Shown: positions 11,533 to 21,423, numbered from the stretch's first letter. The stretch: DNA of 64,000 nt from an uncultured Alphaproteobacteria bacterium (GCA_902567855.1 CACFOQ010000006.1:22470-86469), one strand, 5' to 3'. Notes: generated from the letters alone by a model not told the origin. Translations and numbers: made by a program.

Positions 11533-12690
11533 ATGCACGTTTCCAAAAGATTATTTGAATTAGAAACAGAATCTGCTTTTGCTATACTAGCAAAAGCAAA
11601 TAAATTGCAATCTGAAGGAAAAGACATAGTAAATTTAGGAATTGGCCAACCTGATTTTCCTACCCCTCAGAATATTTTGGAAGCTGCAAAAAAAGCTATA
11701 AGTGACGGTCATCATGGATATACACCTTCAAATGGAATACTACCTTTAAGAGAGGCAGTTTCTGAATATATTTATAATAATTATCAAATATCTGTAAGCC
11801 CAGATAGAATTTTAATTACCCCAGGAGGAAAACCAGTAATTTTTTTTGCTGCTTTAATTTTAGGAGATAAAAACAAAGAAATTATTTATCCTGATCCTGG
11901 TTTCCCAATTTATAGATCTATGATTAAATATAGTGGAGCTAAAGCAGTGCCATTAGTTTTGGATGAAAAAGATAACTTTGAAATAAATATAGATAAACTT
12001 GAAGACATTATCACTGAAAAAACTAGTCTTATAATAGTTAATAATCCAAATAATCCTACAGGCTCATTCATGCATTTGGAAAAAATAAACAAATTAATTA
12101 ACCTATTAGAAAAATATCCCAATGTAGCTATTTTAAGTGATGAGATTTATAGTAAAATTATTTTTGAAAATAATTCTATGCCTACTTTATTAAAATATGA
12201 ATCAATTAAAGATCGTTTAATAATATTAGAAGGTTGGAGTAAAACATATTGTATGACTGGTTGGAGACTTGGATGGAGTGTTTGGCCAGAAAAAATTTAT
12301 GATTTTGCAAATAAACTTTGTGTTAATGATCATTCATGTCCTAATTCAATAAGTCAGTATGCTGGCATTGAAGCATTGAGAGGCAATCAAGATGAAGTAA
12401 TTAAAATATCTAAAGAATTTGAAAAAAGAAAAAATTTTATTTATGAAAAGTTAAATAGCTTGGAAAGAATAAAATGTTTTAAACCTGGGGGAGCTTTTTA
12501 TGCTTTTCCTAATATTTCAAATACAAAAATGACTGGAAAAGAATTTGCAGATCTTGCTTTGGAAAAACATGGTGTTGCTATTGTTCCGGGAACAAGTTTT
12601 GGAGATAGCGTTAATGATTTCGTTAGACTTAGTTATGCTAATTCAATAGAAAATATAGAAAAAGCAATTTATAGATTGTCAAAAATATGA
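11533..12690 (+). CDS. PLP-dependent class I/II aminotransferase (aspartate aminotransferase-like)
   Basis: Fold-type I aminotransferase of 385 residues, most like AspC/AspB subgroup I-gamma enzymes. Visible landmarks are GIGQPDFPTP near residue 37, NNPNNPTG at 170-177 and the Schiff-base lysine Lys237 in EGWSKTYCMTGWR. Substrate cannot be fixed from sequence; aspartate or an aromatic/branched amino acid is likely. It overlaps glnB by four bases and lies upstream of glnA, so it probably takes part in glutamate-linked nitrogen metabolism. No other function is implied by the context. Confidence 0.85.
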   Translation: MHVSKRLFELETESAFAILAKANKLQSEGKDIVNLGIGQPDFPTPQNILEAAKKAISDGHHGYTPSNGILPLREAVSEYIYNNYQISVSPDRILITPGGKPVIFFAALILGDKNKEIIYPDPGFPIYRSMIKYSGAKAVPLVLDEKDNFEINIDKLEDIITEKTSLIIVNNPNNPTGSFMHLEKINKLINLLEKYPNVAILSDEIYSKIIFENNSMPTLLKYESIKDRLIILEGWSKTYCMTGWRLGWSVWPEKIYDFANKLCVNDHSCPNSISQYAGIEALRGNQDEVIKISKEFEKRKNFIYEKLNSLERIKCFKPGGAFYAFPNISNTKMTGKEFADLALEKHGVAIVPGTSFGDSVNDFVRLSYANSIENIEKAIYRLSKI

Positions 12691-13028
12691 AAAAAATTGA
12701 ATCAATAATTAAACCTTCAAAATTATCTAATGTTAAAGATGCTCTTCACGATATAGGTTTATCAGGAATGACAGTATCTGATGTAAAAGGATTTGGTCGT
12801 CAAAGAGGGCAAGACGGAGGTTTAAACAGTAGTCTTGATTACGATGATGAATTTAGAGTAAAAATTAAAATTGAGTTAATAGTTGAAGACAGGATTGTTG
12901 AAAAAGCATTAGAGGCTATAAAAAAAGCAGCATATTCAGGAAAAATTGGAGATGGAAAAATATTTATATACACTATTGATCAAGTAATTAGAATTAGAAC
13001 TGGGGAAAAAGGCAGTGATGCTGTCTAA
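12687..13028 (+). CDS. glnB: Nitrogen regulatory protein P-II with divergent T-loop
   Basis: Trimeric signal protein that reads 2-oxoglutarate, ATP/ADP and often uridylylation. 113 residues. The start (KKIESIIKPSKL), the B-loop (GKIGDGKIF) and the C-terminal RIRTGE are canonical. The T-loop is not: between RQRG and KIKIE it has one residue more than E. coli GlnB and is acidic and serine-rich. Tyr52 is the likely equivalent of the uridylylated Tyr51. It overlaps the aminotransferase and precedes the glutamine aptamers and glnA. Confidence 0.93.
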   Translation: MKKIESIIKPSKLSNVKDALHDIGLSGMTVSDVKGFGRQRGQDGGLNSSLDYDDEFRVKIKIELIVEDRIVEKALEAIKKAAYSGKIGDGKIFIYTIDQVIRIRTGEKGSDAV

Positions 13029-13069
13029 ATTAACTTTACAAGAATTAAAAAATCAATAAAAAGGTTTTA

Positions 13070-13128
13070 ATCGTTCAATTTAAATTTATTTAAATCGGAA
13101 GTAGATCTAACGATCGAAGGAACGCATG
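13070..13128 (+). promoter_or_regulatory. Glutamine riboswitch aptamer 1 (glnA RNA motif)
   Basis: Matches the glnA RNA consensus as I know it: an opening TCGTTCA, a central CGGAAGTAG, and a closing GAAGGAACGC. P1 pairs CGTTC with GAACG. P2 is an A/T-only hairpin ATTTAAA/TTTAAAT. P3 is GATC-TAAC-GATC (13104-13115). It is the first of two aptamers in tandem between glnB and glnA. Confidence 0.88.
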
Positions 13129-13140
13129 CAAAAGTTATAA

Positions 13141-13192
13141 ATCGTTCAACCTTTGCAAAGGTCGGAAGTAAGCAACAGCTGAAGGAACGCGC
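13141..13192 (+). promoter_or_regulatory. Glutamine riboswitch aptamer 2 (glnA RNA motif)
   Basis: Second copy, 12 bases after the first. The invariant blocks (ATCGTTCA, TCGGAAGTA, GAAGGAACGC) are repeated. P2 has become ACCTTT-GC-AAAGGT (13049+100 to 13162) and P3 AGC-AACA-GCT (13171-13180), so the stems differ from copy 1 but pairing is kept. That covariation supports real RNA structure. It ends 84 bp before the glnA start. Confidence 0.9.
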
Positions 13193-13276
13193 ATAAAGCA
13201 GATTTCATAACTAGAGCATGGATAGAATTAAACTATACTTAATTATGAGTTTAGTTTTTTAAAGCGTGAGGTAATT

Positions 13277-14710
13277 ATGAAATATAACTGTAAAACACCA
13301 AAAGAACTTTTAAAAAAAGTAAAAAATGAAGATATTAAAATGGTTGATCTTCGTTTCACTGATATGCCTGGTTCAACTCATCATATATCAATCCCATTTA
13401 AATACCTTAAAGAAGATTTATTTAAAGATGGAGTAGGTTTTGATGGTTCTTCAGTAAGAGGTTTCCAATCTATAGAAAATAGTGATATGGCAATGGTGCC
13501 AGATGTTACTACAGCTTATATAGATCCCTTTTACTCAGAAAAAACAATTGCATTTTACTGTGATGTTGTCGACCCTATAAGTTATGAAAGTTATGAAAAA
13601 GATCCTAGATACATAGCAAAAAAAGCAGAAAAATATTTAAAATCCTCAGGTATGGGTGATACTGCATATTTTGGACCAGAAGCAGAATTTTTTGTTTTTA
13701 ATGATGTAAAGTATGATTCCGGATCTAATTTTGCATTTCATGAAGTTGATTCAACTGAAGGGTCTTGGAATACAGGAAAAGATGAAAATCCAAACCTAGG
13801 ACATAAACCAAGGCATAAAGGAGGCTACTTTCCTCTCCCTCCATCTGATAGTTTACAAGATGTTAGAACTGAAATGGTATTAACAATGGAAGAAATAGGA
13901 ATAAATGTTGAAGCTTCACATCATGAAGTCGCTACAGGTGGTCAGTGTGAAATTGATTTAGAATTTTCTCCACTACTGTCTATGGCTGATGATCTTCTAA
14001 GATATAAATATGTCGTTAAAAATGTTGCTAAACAATATGGAATGACTGCTACTTTTATGCCTAAACCGCTTTTTGAAGATAATGGCTCTGGTATGCATGT
14101 TCATTCAAGTATATGGAAAAAAAATAAAACTTTAATGTATAAAAAAGGTAATTATGCTGATTTAAGTGATTTTGCATTACATTACATAGGGGGAATATTA
14201 AAACACGCTCCATCTTTATTAGCTTTTTGTGCACCTACTACTAACTCTTATAAAAGATTAGTTCCTGGTTTTGAGGCTCCGGTAAATATAGCTTATTCTC
14301 AAGCGAATAGAACTGCATCAGTAAGAATACCTAATAACTATACTGCGAGTCCAAAAGCTAAAAGAGTTGAATTTAGATGTCCAGATCCTTCTTCAAATCC
14401 CTACCTTGCATTTTCAGCAATTTTAATGGCAGGTTTAGATGGGGTTAAAAATAAGATTAATCCTGGAAAACCAACAGACATAAATATTTATGAAGCGCCA
14501 GCTAGCGTGCTTGCTAAGATTCCTTCAACTCCTGGATCTTTATCTGAGTCACTAAGTGCACTGGAAAAAGATCACAAATATTTACTTCAAGGAGGAGTAT
14601 TTACAAAGGATAACATTGAAACATATATATCTTACAAAAGAGAAAATGAAGTTAGTCCAATGGATCTTAGACCTCATCCACATGAATTTCATTTATATTA
14701 CGACGCTTAA
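13277..14710 (+). CDS. glnA: Glutamine synthetase type I
   Basis: Dodecameric enzyme making glutamine from glutamate, ammonia and ATP. 477 residues, typical GSI-beta length. The signatures FDGSSVRGF near residue 55, the metal/ATP motif GSGMHVHSS, and NRTASVRIP are all present. Tyr405 in INIYEAP occupies the adenylylation-site position, although the surrounding residues differ from the classical NLYDLPPE. The RBS is GTGAGG before the ATG. Two glutamine aptamers sit in its leader, implying feedback at the RNA level. Confidence 0.97.
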   Translation: MKYNCKTPKELLKKVKNEDIKMVDLRFTDMPGSTHHISIPFKYLKEDLFKDGVGFDGSSVRGFQSIENSDMAMVPDVTTAYIDPFYSEKTIAFYCDVVDPISYESYEKDPRYIAKKAEKYLKSSGMGDTAYFGPEAEFFVFNDVKYDSGSNFAFHEVDSTEGSWNTGKDENPNLGHKPRHKGGYFPLPPSDSLQDVRTEMVLTMEEIGINVEASHHEVATGGQCEIDLEFSPLLSMADDLLRYKYVVKNVAKQYGMTATFMPKPLFEDNGSGMHVHSSIWKKNKTLMYKKGNYADLSDFALHYIGGILKHAPSLLAFCAPTTNSYKRLVPGFEAPVNIAYSQANRTASVRIPNNYTASPKAKRVEFRCPDPSSNPYLAFSAILMAGLDGVKNKINPGKPTDINIYEAPASVLAKIPSTPGSLSESLSALEKDHKYLLQGGVFTKDNIETYISYKRENEVSPMDLRPHPHEFHLYYDA

Positions 14711-14722
14711 ATAATTTTTTTT

Positions 14723-14758
14723 AAAAAACCGCTTTGAATATATCATAGCGGTTTTTTT
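14723..14758 (+). terminator. Rho-independent terminator of glnA
   Basis: Stem AAAAAACCGCT (14723-14733) with AGCGGTTTTTT (14747-14757), a 13-nt loop, then more T. It begins 12 bp after the glnA stop. Confidence 0.88.
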
Positions 14759-14799
14759 TATGTCAAATCACCAATAATTTTGTTAAATAATTTATATTT

Positions 14800-16728
14800 A
14801 TGACTAAAAGCAAAACCTATGGTGCAAAGGATATTGAGGTACTAGAAGGCTTGCTTCCAGTACGAAAAAGGCCTGGAATGTATATTGGTAATACCAATAT
14901 TGAAGGACTGCATCATCTTGTCAATGAAATTTTAGATAATTCAATAGATGAAGTAGTTGCTGGATATGCCAAAAAAATTGATTTTAAATATAGTTTAGAT
15001 AACTCAATTACTATCAAGGATGATGGAAGAGGTATTCCTATAGATTTTCACCCTAAATTTAAAAATAAAAGAGCTTTTGAGATTGTTTTAACAACTTTAC
15101 ATTCAGGAGGAAAGTTTACAAATAATGCTTATAAAACTTCTGGGGGACTTCATGGAGTTGGTATATCTGTTGTAAATGCTCTTAGTGAAAAACTTGAAAT
15201 TAAGATTTACAACAAATCTAAATTATATTCTCAAACCTATTCTAAAGGTAAAGCAAAAACAAAAGTAAAAATAGAAAAATGCAATAAAAATCTTAAAGGA
15301 ACTGAGATTAAGTTTATTCCTGATAAAGAAATTTTTGAAAGTATATTATTTTCTCCTAAAAAACTTTACTCTTTTATTAAAATGAAAGCTGTTTTGGTGA
15401 AGGGCACTAAAATTACTTTTAATATAAGCAAAGAATTAATTGAAGATAAAACTCCAAATAGAGAAGAGTTTTTATATGTAAAAGGAATTGCTGATTTTAT
15501 GCAGTCAAATTTTCAGCAAAGAAAAAAAATTACGAATAAATATTTCTATGCATCCTTAACATTTAATTCCAATGAAAAATGTGAAATTTACATATCATTT
15601 AATGAATTAGAGCAGTCCTCATTGATGTCATTTTGTAACACTATTGAAACACCAGATGGAGGATCTCACGAAAATTCTCTTAAAAATTCTTTTATGAAAG
15701 CAATTAAAATTTTTAGTCATAAAAATCAATTAACTAAATATCTAAATATAAATACCAATGACATATTTGACTATGCTGATACATTAATTTCTATTTTTAT
15801 TAATTCTCCAAGTTTTGAAGGACAAACAAAAAAAAGAATTACAATGCCAAAATTACAAAAACAATTGGAAGAATTATTGCAAAACCAAATTTTATTGTGG
15901 TTAAACAGTAATAAAAAAGAATCATTAAAGCTTATAGAAATACTAATTGAACGTGCATTATTAAGAACGGATTTATCTAAGATAAAAAAATTAGATAGAA
16001 AATCAATAAAAGAAAAAAATAGGTTGCCTGGAAAATTAGTAGATTGTACTAGTAACACAATACAAAATACTGAACTCTTTATAGTTGAAGGAGATAGTGC
16101 TGGTGGTTCAGCAAAACAAGCAAGATTCAGATCTACTCAAGCCATTCTGCCCCTTAAAGGAAAAATATTAAATGTTTATAGTGTTTCATTATCAAAAATT
16201 GCAGATAATAACGAAATTCAAAATCTTGTTCACTCTCTTGGTTGTGGGCTGGGAAAAAATTTTCAATTATCTAAATTAAGATATGAAAAAATTATTTTGA
16301 TGACAGATGCAGATGTTGATGGATCTCATATAGCTACTTTATTAATTACTTTTTTTTATAAATATATGAGAAAAATTATTGAAGAAGGTAAACTTTATTT
16401 AGCAATGCCTCCTTTATATAAAATTTCTTATAACCAGGAAAATTTTTTTGCTTACAATGAAAAAGATAAGGAAAAAATACTTAACAATAATAAGGGATCG
16501 CCTCAACTTACTCGTTTTAAAGGACTGGGAGAGATGCCTGCTAATCAACTAAAAGATACAACGATGGATCCTGAAAAAAGATCTTTAATACAATTAAAAT
16601 TAGCTGATGGTATTAAATATACTAAACAGACTGAAAAACTGTTTGAAGCCTTAATGGGTAAAAAAGCAGAGAAAAGATTTAATTTTATTCAAGAGAACGC
16701 TAACTTTATAAATAACCTTGACATATAA
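14800..16728 (+). CDS. parE: DNA topoisomerase IV subunit B
   Basis: ATPase subunit of topoisomerase IV, which decatenates daughter chromosomes. 642 residues. The GHKL ATPase motifs ILDNSIDE, DDGRGIPI and GGLHGVGISVVNALS are present, followed by a TOPRIM domain with VEGDSAGG and DADVDGSHI. I favour parE over gyrB because of the opening YGAKDIEVLEGLLPVRKRPGMYIG and the compact length. It is expressed alone after the glnA terminator. Confidence 0.9.
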   Translation: MTKSKTYGAKDIEVLEGLLPVRKRPGMYIGNTNIEGLHHLVNEILDNSIDEVVAGYAKKIDFKYSLDNSITIKDDGRGIPIDFHPKFKNKRAFEIVLTTLHSGGKFTNNAYKTSGGLHGVGISVVNALSEKLEIKIYNKSKLYSQTYSKGKAKTKVKIEKCNKNLKGTEIKFIPDKEIFESILFSPKKLYSFIKMKAVLVKGTKITFNISKELIEDKTPNREEFLYVKGIADFMQSNFQQRKKITNKYFYASLTFNSNEKCEIYISFNELEQSSLMSFCNTIETPDGGSHENSLKNSFMKAIKIFSHKNQLTKYLNINTNDIFDYADTLISIFINSPSFEGQTKKRITMPKLQKQLEELLQNQILLWLNSNKKESLKLIEILIERALLRTDLSKIKKLDRKSIKEKNRLPGKLVDCTSNTIQNTELFIVEGDSAGGSAKQARFRSTQAILPLKGKILNVYSVSLSKIADNNEIQNLVHSLGCGLGKNFQLSKLRYEKIILMTDADVDGSHIATLLITFFYKYMRKIIEEGKLYLAMPPLYKISYNQENFFAYNEKDKEKILNNNKGSPQLTRFKGLGEMPANQLKDTTMDPEKRSLIQLKLADGIKYTKQTEKLFEALMGKKAEKRFNFIQENANFINNLDI

Positions 16729-16734
16729 TTTTTT

Positions 16735-18219
16735 ATGAAAAAATTTATAGTTTCTATAGATCAAGGAACTACTAGCTCTAAGGTTGTATTATATAATAAA
16801 AATTTTCATGTTATTGATACTTTACAAAAAGAATTTAGACAATTCTTTCCTAAAAATGGCTGGGTAGAACATGACCCTATAACAATATTTAAAGATGTTA
16901 AATTTTTAGTAAATAAATTAATAAAAAAAAATAATATAAAATGCTCTGAAATTCTTTCAATAGGTATAGCTAATCAACGAGAAACAACTGTTCTGTGGGA
17001 TAAACTATCTGGTCGACCAGTATATAATGCTATCGTATGGCAAGATAGAAGAACCATACCCATGTGCGAAAAATTGATAAATAAGAAACTAGCCTATAAA
17101 ATTCAAAAAATTACTGGATTAGTAATTGACCCATATTTCTCCGCAACAAAAATTAAATGGATATTAAATAATGTTAAAAAAACAAAAAAATTATTAAAAG
17201 AAAATAGACTCTTATTTGGTACAATTGATACTTGGTTATTATGGAATTTGACAGAAAAAAAATCACATTTTACTGATATTACAAATGCATCTAGAACGAT
17301 GCTTTATGACTCAAAAAAAGAAGAATGGTCTAAATCAATACTTAAACATCTTCAAATACCGCATAAAATTTTACCTCAAGTTAAACCAAATGTATATGAT
17401 TTTGGATATACAAAAATTTTTGGATCAGCAATAAATATTGGAGGTATGGCAGGAGATCAGCAAGCATCAGCTATAGGTCATACATGTTTTACTTTAGGAA
17501 AAGCCAAAAGCACATATGGAACAGGTTGTTTTTTATTAATGAATATTGGTAATCAATTTAAGATATCAAAAAATAAACTATTAACTAGTGTAGCTTATAA
17601 AATAGGAGATAAAAAAATGTATTGTTATGAAGGTAGTATATTTGTTGCCGGTTCTTCAATACAATGGCTAAGAGATAAATTATTAATGTTTAAAGAATCT
17701 AAAGATACAGACGAGCTATACTCAAATGCAAATAAAGATGAAAATGTAATTTCTATACCAGCGCTAACTGGATTAGGCGCTCCTCATTGGCAACCACAAG
17801 TGAGAGGTGCTTTTTTTGGATTAACAAGAAATACATCCAGAAATGAAATAGTTAAATCAATCTTAGAGAGCTTAGGTTTTCAAACATTGGAATTAGTTAA
17901 TTGCATGGAAAAAGATTCAAAAATTAAGATTAAAGAAATGAGAGTAGATGGAGGTATGACAAAAAATGATAGTTTCGTTCAGAGTTTATGCAATATTTTA
18001 CAAATAAAAATTATTAAACCAAATAATACTGAAACTACCTCTCTTGGAGTGGCATATTTATCTGGGTTACATAGTGGCTTAATAAAAAATGTAGATGAAA
18101 TTTCGAAACTATGGAATAGAAAAAAGATTTATAATTCAAAAATAAGTAAATCAATTATAAAAAAACAATTTTTTAAATGGCAAGAAGCTATAAAATTATT
18201 AATTAAATTTCACTCTTAA
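16735..18219 (+). CDS. glpK: Glycerol kinase
   Basis: FGGY-family kinase making sn-glycerol 3-phosphate from glycerol. 494 residues. Landmarks are DQGTTSSKVV at the N-terminus, NQRETTVLWDK, WQDRRT, TYGTGCFLLMN and the FGGY C-terminal motif region GGMTKNDSFVQ. It starts six bases after parE. No glpF or glpD is nearby, so the transporter and dehydrogenase are elsewhere. Its 3' end overlaps the convergent amidotransferase gene by 17 bp. Confidence 0.95.
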   Translation: MKKFIVSIDQGTTSSKVVLYNKNFHVIDTLQKEFRQFFPKNGWVEHDPITIFKDVKFLVNKLIKKNNIKCSEILSIGIANQRETTVLWDKLSGRPVYNAIVWQDRRTIPMCEKLINKKLAYKIQKITGLVIDPYFSATKIKWILNNVKKTKKLLKENRLLFGTIDTWLLWNLTEKKSHFTDITNASRTMLYDSKKEEWSKSILKHLQIPHKILPQVKPNVYDFGYTKIFGSAINIGGMAGDQQASAIGHTCFTLGKAKSTYGTGCFLLMNIGNQFKISKNKLLTSVAYKIGDKKMYCYEGSIFVAGSSIQWLRDKLLMFKESKDTDELYSNANKDENVISIPALTGLGAPHWQPQVRGAFFGLTRNTSRNEIVKSILESLGFQTLELVNCMEKDSKIKIKEMRVDGGMTKNDSFVQSLCNILQIKIIKPNNTETTSLGVAYLSGLHSGLIKNVDEISKLWNRKKIYNSKISKSIIKKQFFKWQEAIKLLIKFHS

Positions 18220-19033
18220 GATACTCTAGCCAATTTTTAAGTTCAATGGTATGAATCTCGTCAACAATTAATGTATCAGATATTGATAATTCATTCTTAA
18301 GTTTATGATTCTGAAATATATTTGTAAAAAAAGAATGTAATTTTTCATATTCTTCTTCAGTAGAAAAAATATTATTATCTAATAATAATTTTTTTCTCTG
18401 ATCCATTAATCCTGACATCCAATGAGGATTAAATTCAGGATGGTATTGAACTGCCCATACTTTAGATTGATTTTTTGAAAAAGAAATAGATTGCACCTTA
18501 CTTTGATCATTAGAAGACAATACTAAAGTTTCATTAGGCAACCTTTCTATTTCGTCGTAATGCCAACAAAAAGAATCAAAAACTTTCGGTTTTCCTTTAT
18601 ACATTGGATGATTATTTCCTCTTTCATTTAAAGTAATGTTTTTAGCAATCACTGCCTCTAATCCTTTAGGATTCTTTCTGACAGATCCACCAGCAGCAGT
18701 TGCTAATACTTGCAAACCCCAACAACTCCCAAATATTTTGTTTTCTTTAGTAAAAAGATTTTTTGCTAGATCAATTTGACGTTCTATTGAAGGGCCATAA
18801 TCATATATATTAAGCACACTACCTGTCCAAACTATGCCATCAAAATCATCTAAATTTATTCCTTTAGGTAAAAAATCATTAAAATTTGCAGGATGAATAA
18901 CTATTATTTCTAATTCTATATCCGCAATATTTTCTAAAACTTTTTTGTATACTTCATATTGCGTAAGCATACCAAGCTCAGTATAACGATCAGATGCAGA
19001 TTTTTCGTTTCCATCAACTATTAAAACTTTCAT
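18203..19033 (-). CDS. Class I glutamine amidotransferase-like protein
   Basis: Stand-alone GATase1 domain of 276 residues with the catalytic triad visible: Cys104 in GSCWGLQ, His198 and Glu200 in VQYHPEF. Family members hydrolyse gamma-glutamyl bonds or supply ammonia to a partner. It resembles GMP-synthase-like amidotransferases and gamma-glutamyl-polyamine hydrolases, and the exact substrate cannot be told. No synthetase partner adjoins it. It is divergent from iolE across a 68-bp gap. Confidence 0.8.
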   Translation of the reverse strand: MKVLIVDGNEKSASDRYTELGMLTQYEVYKKVLENIADIELEIIVIHPANFNDFLPKGINLDDFDGIVWTGSVLNIYDYGPSIERQIDLAKNLFTKENKIFGSCWGLQVLATAAGGSVRKNPKGLEAVIAKNITLNERGNNHPMYKGKPKVFDSFCWHYDEIERLPNETLVLSSNDQSKVQSISFSKNQSKVWAVQYHPEFNPHWMSGLMDQRKKLLLDNNIFSTEEEYEKLHSFFTNIFQNHKLKNELSISDTLIVDEIHTIELKNWLEYLKSEI

Positions 19034-19101
19034 TATTTATTCATTTAAATTATACTTTTAAATAATGAAATATATAAATAATTATAATAATATAAAAAAT
19101 T

Positions 19102-19995
19102 ATGAAAATTAATTTAGGAATAGCTCCAATAGCCTGGAGTAATGATGATATGCCAGAACTTGGAGGAGATACTCCAATAGAAACTTGCCTAGAAGAAGCT
19201 TCTAGATCTGGATTTAGTGGAATTGAACTTGGGGGAAAATTTCCTCGTAATCCCGGAATAATAAAGTTTTTATTAAATAAATATCAATTAAAAATGCCTG
19301 GTGGATGGTATGGTTCATTACTAAGAAAAAGATCTGTAGAAGAAGAATGGTCTGCTATGAAAGATCATATAGATCTTCTTAAATTTGTTAAATCTGATGT
19401 CTTTGTTTTTGCTGACGTATCTGACTCAATTCAAAGCTTAGGAGATATACCTTTAAAATCTAGACCAAAATTAAAAGATAATGAATGGACATCATATGGA
19501 AAAAAAATATCAGAAATTTCTAATAGGTTATTTGATATAGGTTTGCCAATGTCTTATCACGAACATATGGGTACAATTATTCAAACTGAAGAAGATGTAG
19601 ACAGATTCATCAATGAAACAAATGATAAAACTTTTCTTCTTTATGATACTGGTCACTTACTATTTGCAGAAGCAAATTATGAAAATATTTTAAAAAAATA
19701 CATATCTCGTATCAATCATGTGCATTGTAAGGATATTAGAAAAAATATTTTAGAAAATTCCTTATCAAATAACTTAAGTTTTAGAGATTCTTTTTTAAAA
19801 GGTGTTTTTACAGTTCCTGGAGATGGATGTATTGATTATTTGCCTTTACTTAAAATTTTATATCAAAATAAATACAATAAATGGCTAGTTATTGAAGCAG
19901 AACAAGATCCAGATAAAGCCAATCCATATATATATGCTAAAAAAGGGTACTCATATTTAAAAAGTGTAATTGATGATATTGGATATATAATTTAA
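19102..19995 (+). CDS. iolE: Myo-inosose-2 dehydratase
   Basis: TIM-barrel enzyme of the xylose-isomerase-like superfamily that dehydrates 2-keto-myo-inositol in inositol catabolism. 297 residues. Conserved IolE features include the opening GIAPIAWSNDDMPELGGDTP, metal ligands in SYHEHMGT and DTGH, and HVHCKDIR. No other iol gene is in the window, so it is an isolated step here; the rest should be elsewhere if the pathway is functional. Confidence 0.88.
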   Translation: MKINLGIAPIAWSNDDMPELGGDTPIETCLEEASRSGFSGIELGGKFPRNPGIIKFLLNKYQLKMPGGWYGSLLRKRSVEEEWSAMKDHIDLLKFVKSDVFVFADVSDSIQSLGDIPLKSRPKLKDNEWTSYGKKISEISNRLFDIGLPMSYHEHMGTIIQTEEDVDRFINETNDKTFLLYDTGHLLFAEANYENILKKYISRINHVHCKDIRKNILENSLSNNLSFRDSFLKGVFTVPGDGCIDYLPLLKILYQNKYNKWLVIEAEQDPDKANPYIYAKKGYSYLKSVIDDIGYII

Positions 19996-20004
19996 TTTTA
20001 ATAA

Positions 20005-20718
20005 TTAATTATTTAATCTGAGATGAGGATTATATTTCCATTCTAAGTATTTAACTAGTTGAACCATTAAAAAATTTAAAAATAAATAAAGTATACCTGC
20101 GGCAACAAATGCTTCAACAGGAGCAAATGTTTTGGCCATAATTTTTCTCGCAATACCTGTCATCTCCATATAAGTTGTTAAACTCACTAAAGAAGTTGCT
20201 TTAACCATAAGAATTAATTCATTACCATAAGTAGGAAGTACTTGCCTTAAAGCAATTGGAAAGACTATTCGCCTATATAATTTTATTTTTGAAAAACCTA
20301 ATGCTTGACCAGATTCAATTTGTCCTTTTGTTACCGATTGTATTCCACCTCTAAAAATTTCAGCACCGTATGCAACAGTATTAATAGTTAAAGCTAAAAC
20401 ACCGCACCAAAAAGGTTCTTTCAATAATGCCCATAAAATACTTTCCCTTATTGCTTTTACAGAACCTAAACCGAAATAAATTAAATAAATTTGTACAAGT
20501 AATGGAGTTCCTCTAATTGTAAAAATATAACTGGCTACTGCCCTTGAAATTAAAGTATTTTTAGATATTCTTCCTAAAGCAAAAATTAATGAAAGAACAA
20601 AACCTAATGGTAAAGAAATCAAAAGCAATAATAAAGTTTCATCTAATGCACTAAATATTAATATAAAATTTTTATAAATTAATGTTTCAGTTATGTAAGA
20701 TGAGATATTAAAAAACAT
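20005..20718 (-). CDS. Polar amino acid ABC transporter permease (HisM-like)
   Basis: Inner-membrane permease of 237 residues with five predicted helices and the family EAA loop (ESGQALGFSKIKLYRRIVFPIA). It follows the other permease gene with no gap. The best match is the His/Lys/Arg/ornithine-type importer subfamily, with substrate uncertain. No binding protein or ATPase gene accompanies the pair in this window. Confidence 0.85.
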   Translation of the reverse strand: MFFNISSYITETLIYKNFILIFSALDETLLLLLISLPLGFVLSLIFALGRISKNTLISRAVASYIFTIRGTPLLVQIYLIYFGLGSVKAIRESILWALLKEPFWCGVLALTINTVAYGAEIFRGGIQSVTKGQIESGQALGFSKIKLYRRIVFPIALRQVLPTYGNELILMVKATSLVSLTTYMEMTGIARKIMAKTFAPVEAFVAAGILYLFLNFLMVQLVKYLEWKYNPHLRLNN

Positions 20719-21423
20719 TTATGCATAACCTTTGTTTGTTTTTCGTTCTAAGAAATTAAAAAATTTAGAAGAAAAAGTTGTTAGAAATAAATATAGAAAA
20801 GCAGCAGTTATTAAAAAAGTTAAAGGAGAATGCTCAACATTTGAAGCTATTCGTGTTTGCCTCATTATTTCTACTAAGCCTGTAACAGATATTAAAGAAG
20901 TATCTTTTAAGGTTACTTGCCAAACATTGCCTAAGCCAGGAATTGCATGTCTTAAAATTTGTGGAGTAAGAATTTTATAAAAAATTTGCAGCTTTGAAAG
21001 ACCTAGAGATTTAGCTGCTTCTGTTTGACCTTTCGGAATAGATAAAAAAGCAGCTCTCAGTACTTCACTGGAATAAGTTGCAGAAATAATACCTATAGCA
21101 ATAACACTGATAGTGATCGCATTAAGTTCTAAATAACCATCATATCCAAAAACTTTAGCTATTTTCATAACTAATGAACTACCTCCAAAAAAAATAAGAT
21201 AGATAACTAGAAGTTCAGGTATTCCACGAATTACTGTAGTATAGAAACTAGCAATAAATTTAAGAGTTCTTGAATAAGTTAATTTTGCCCAGGCAGTAAA
21301 AATAGCAATAAATATACCTAGTCCCATGGATAAAACACTAACAACTAAAGTCATTAGCATTGCTAAAAGAAATTCGTCTCCCCAGCCTAAATCTCCAAAA
21401 ACTAACTTTTCAAACTTAAACAT
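20719..21423 (-). CDS. Polar amino acid ABC transporter permease (HisQ-like)
   Basis: 234-residue membrane permease, partner of the downstream HisM-like gene. Its EAA loop reads EAAKSLGLSKLQIFYKILTPQ, and IRGIPELLVIYLIFFGG marks the HisQ/ArtQ family. It heads a two-gene unit. The upstream neighbour is a glycosyltransferase, so the usual binding protein and ATPase must be encoded elsewhere. Confidence 0.85.
   Translation of the reverse strand: MFKFEKLVFGDLGWGDEFLLAMLMTLVVSVLSMGLGIFIAIFTAWAKLTYSRTLKFIASFYTTVIRGIPELLVIYLIFFGGSSLVMKIAKVFGYDGYLELNAITISVIAIGIISATYSSEVLRAAFLSIPKGQTEAAKSLGLSKLQIFYKILTPQILRHAIPGLGNVWQVTLKDTSLISVTGLVEIMRQTRIASNVEHSPLTFLITAAFLYLFLTTFSSKFFNFLERKTNKGYA

Noticed and set aside
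11353..11538. Minus-strand open frame across tRNA-His
   Set aside because: Most of its codons lie in the tRNA; no ribosome site or family match.
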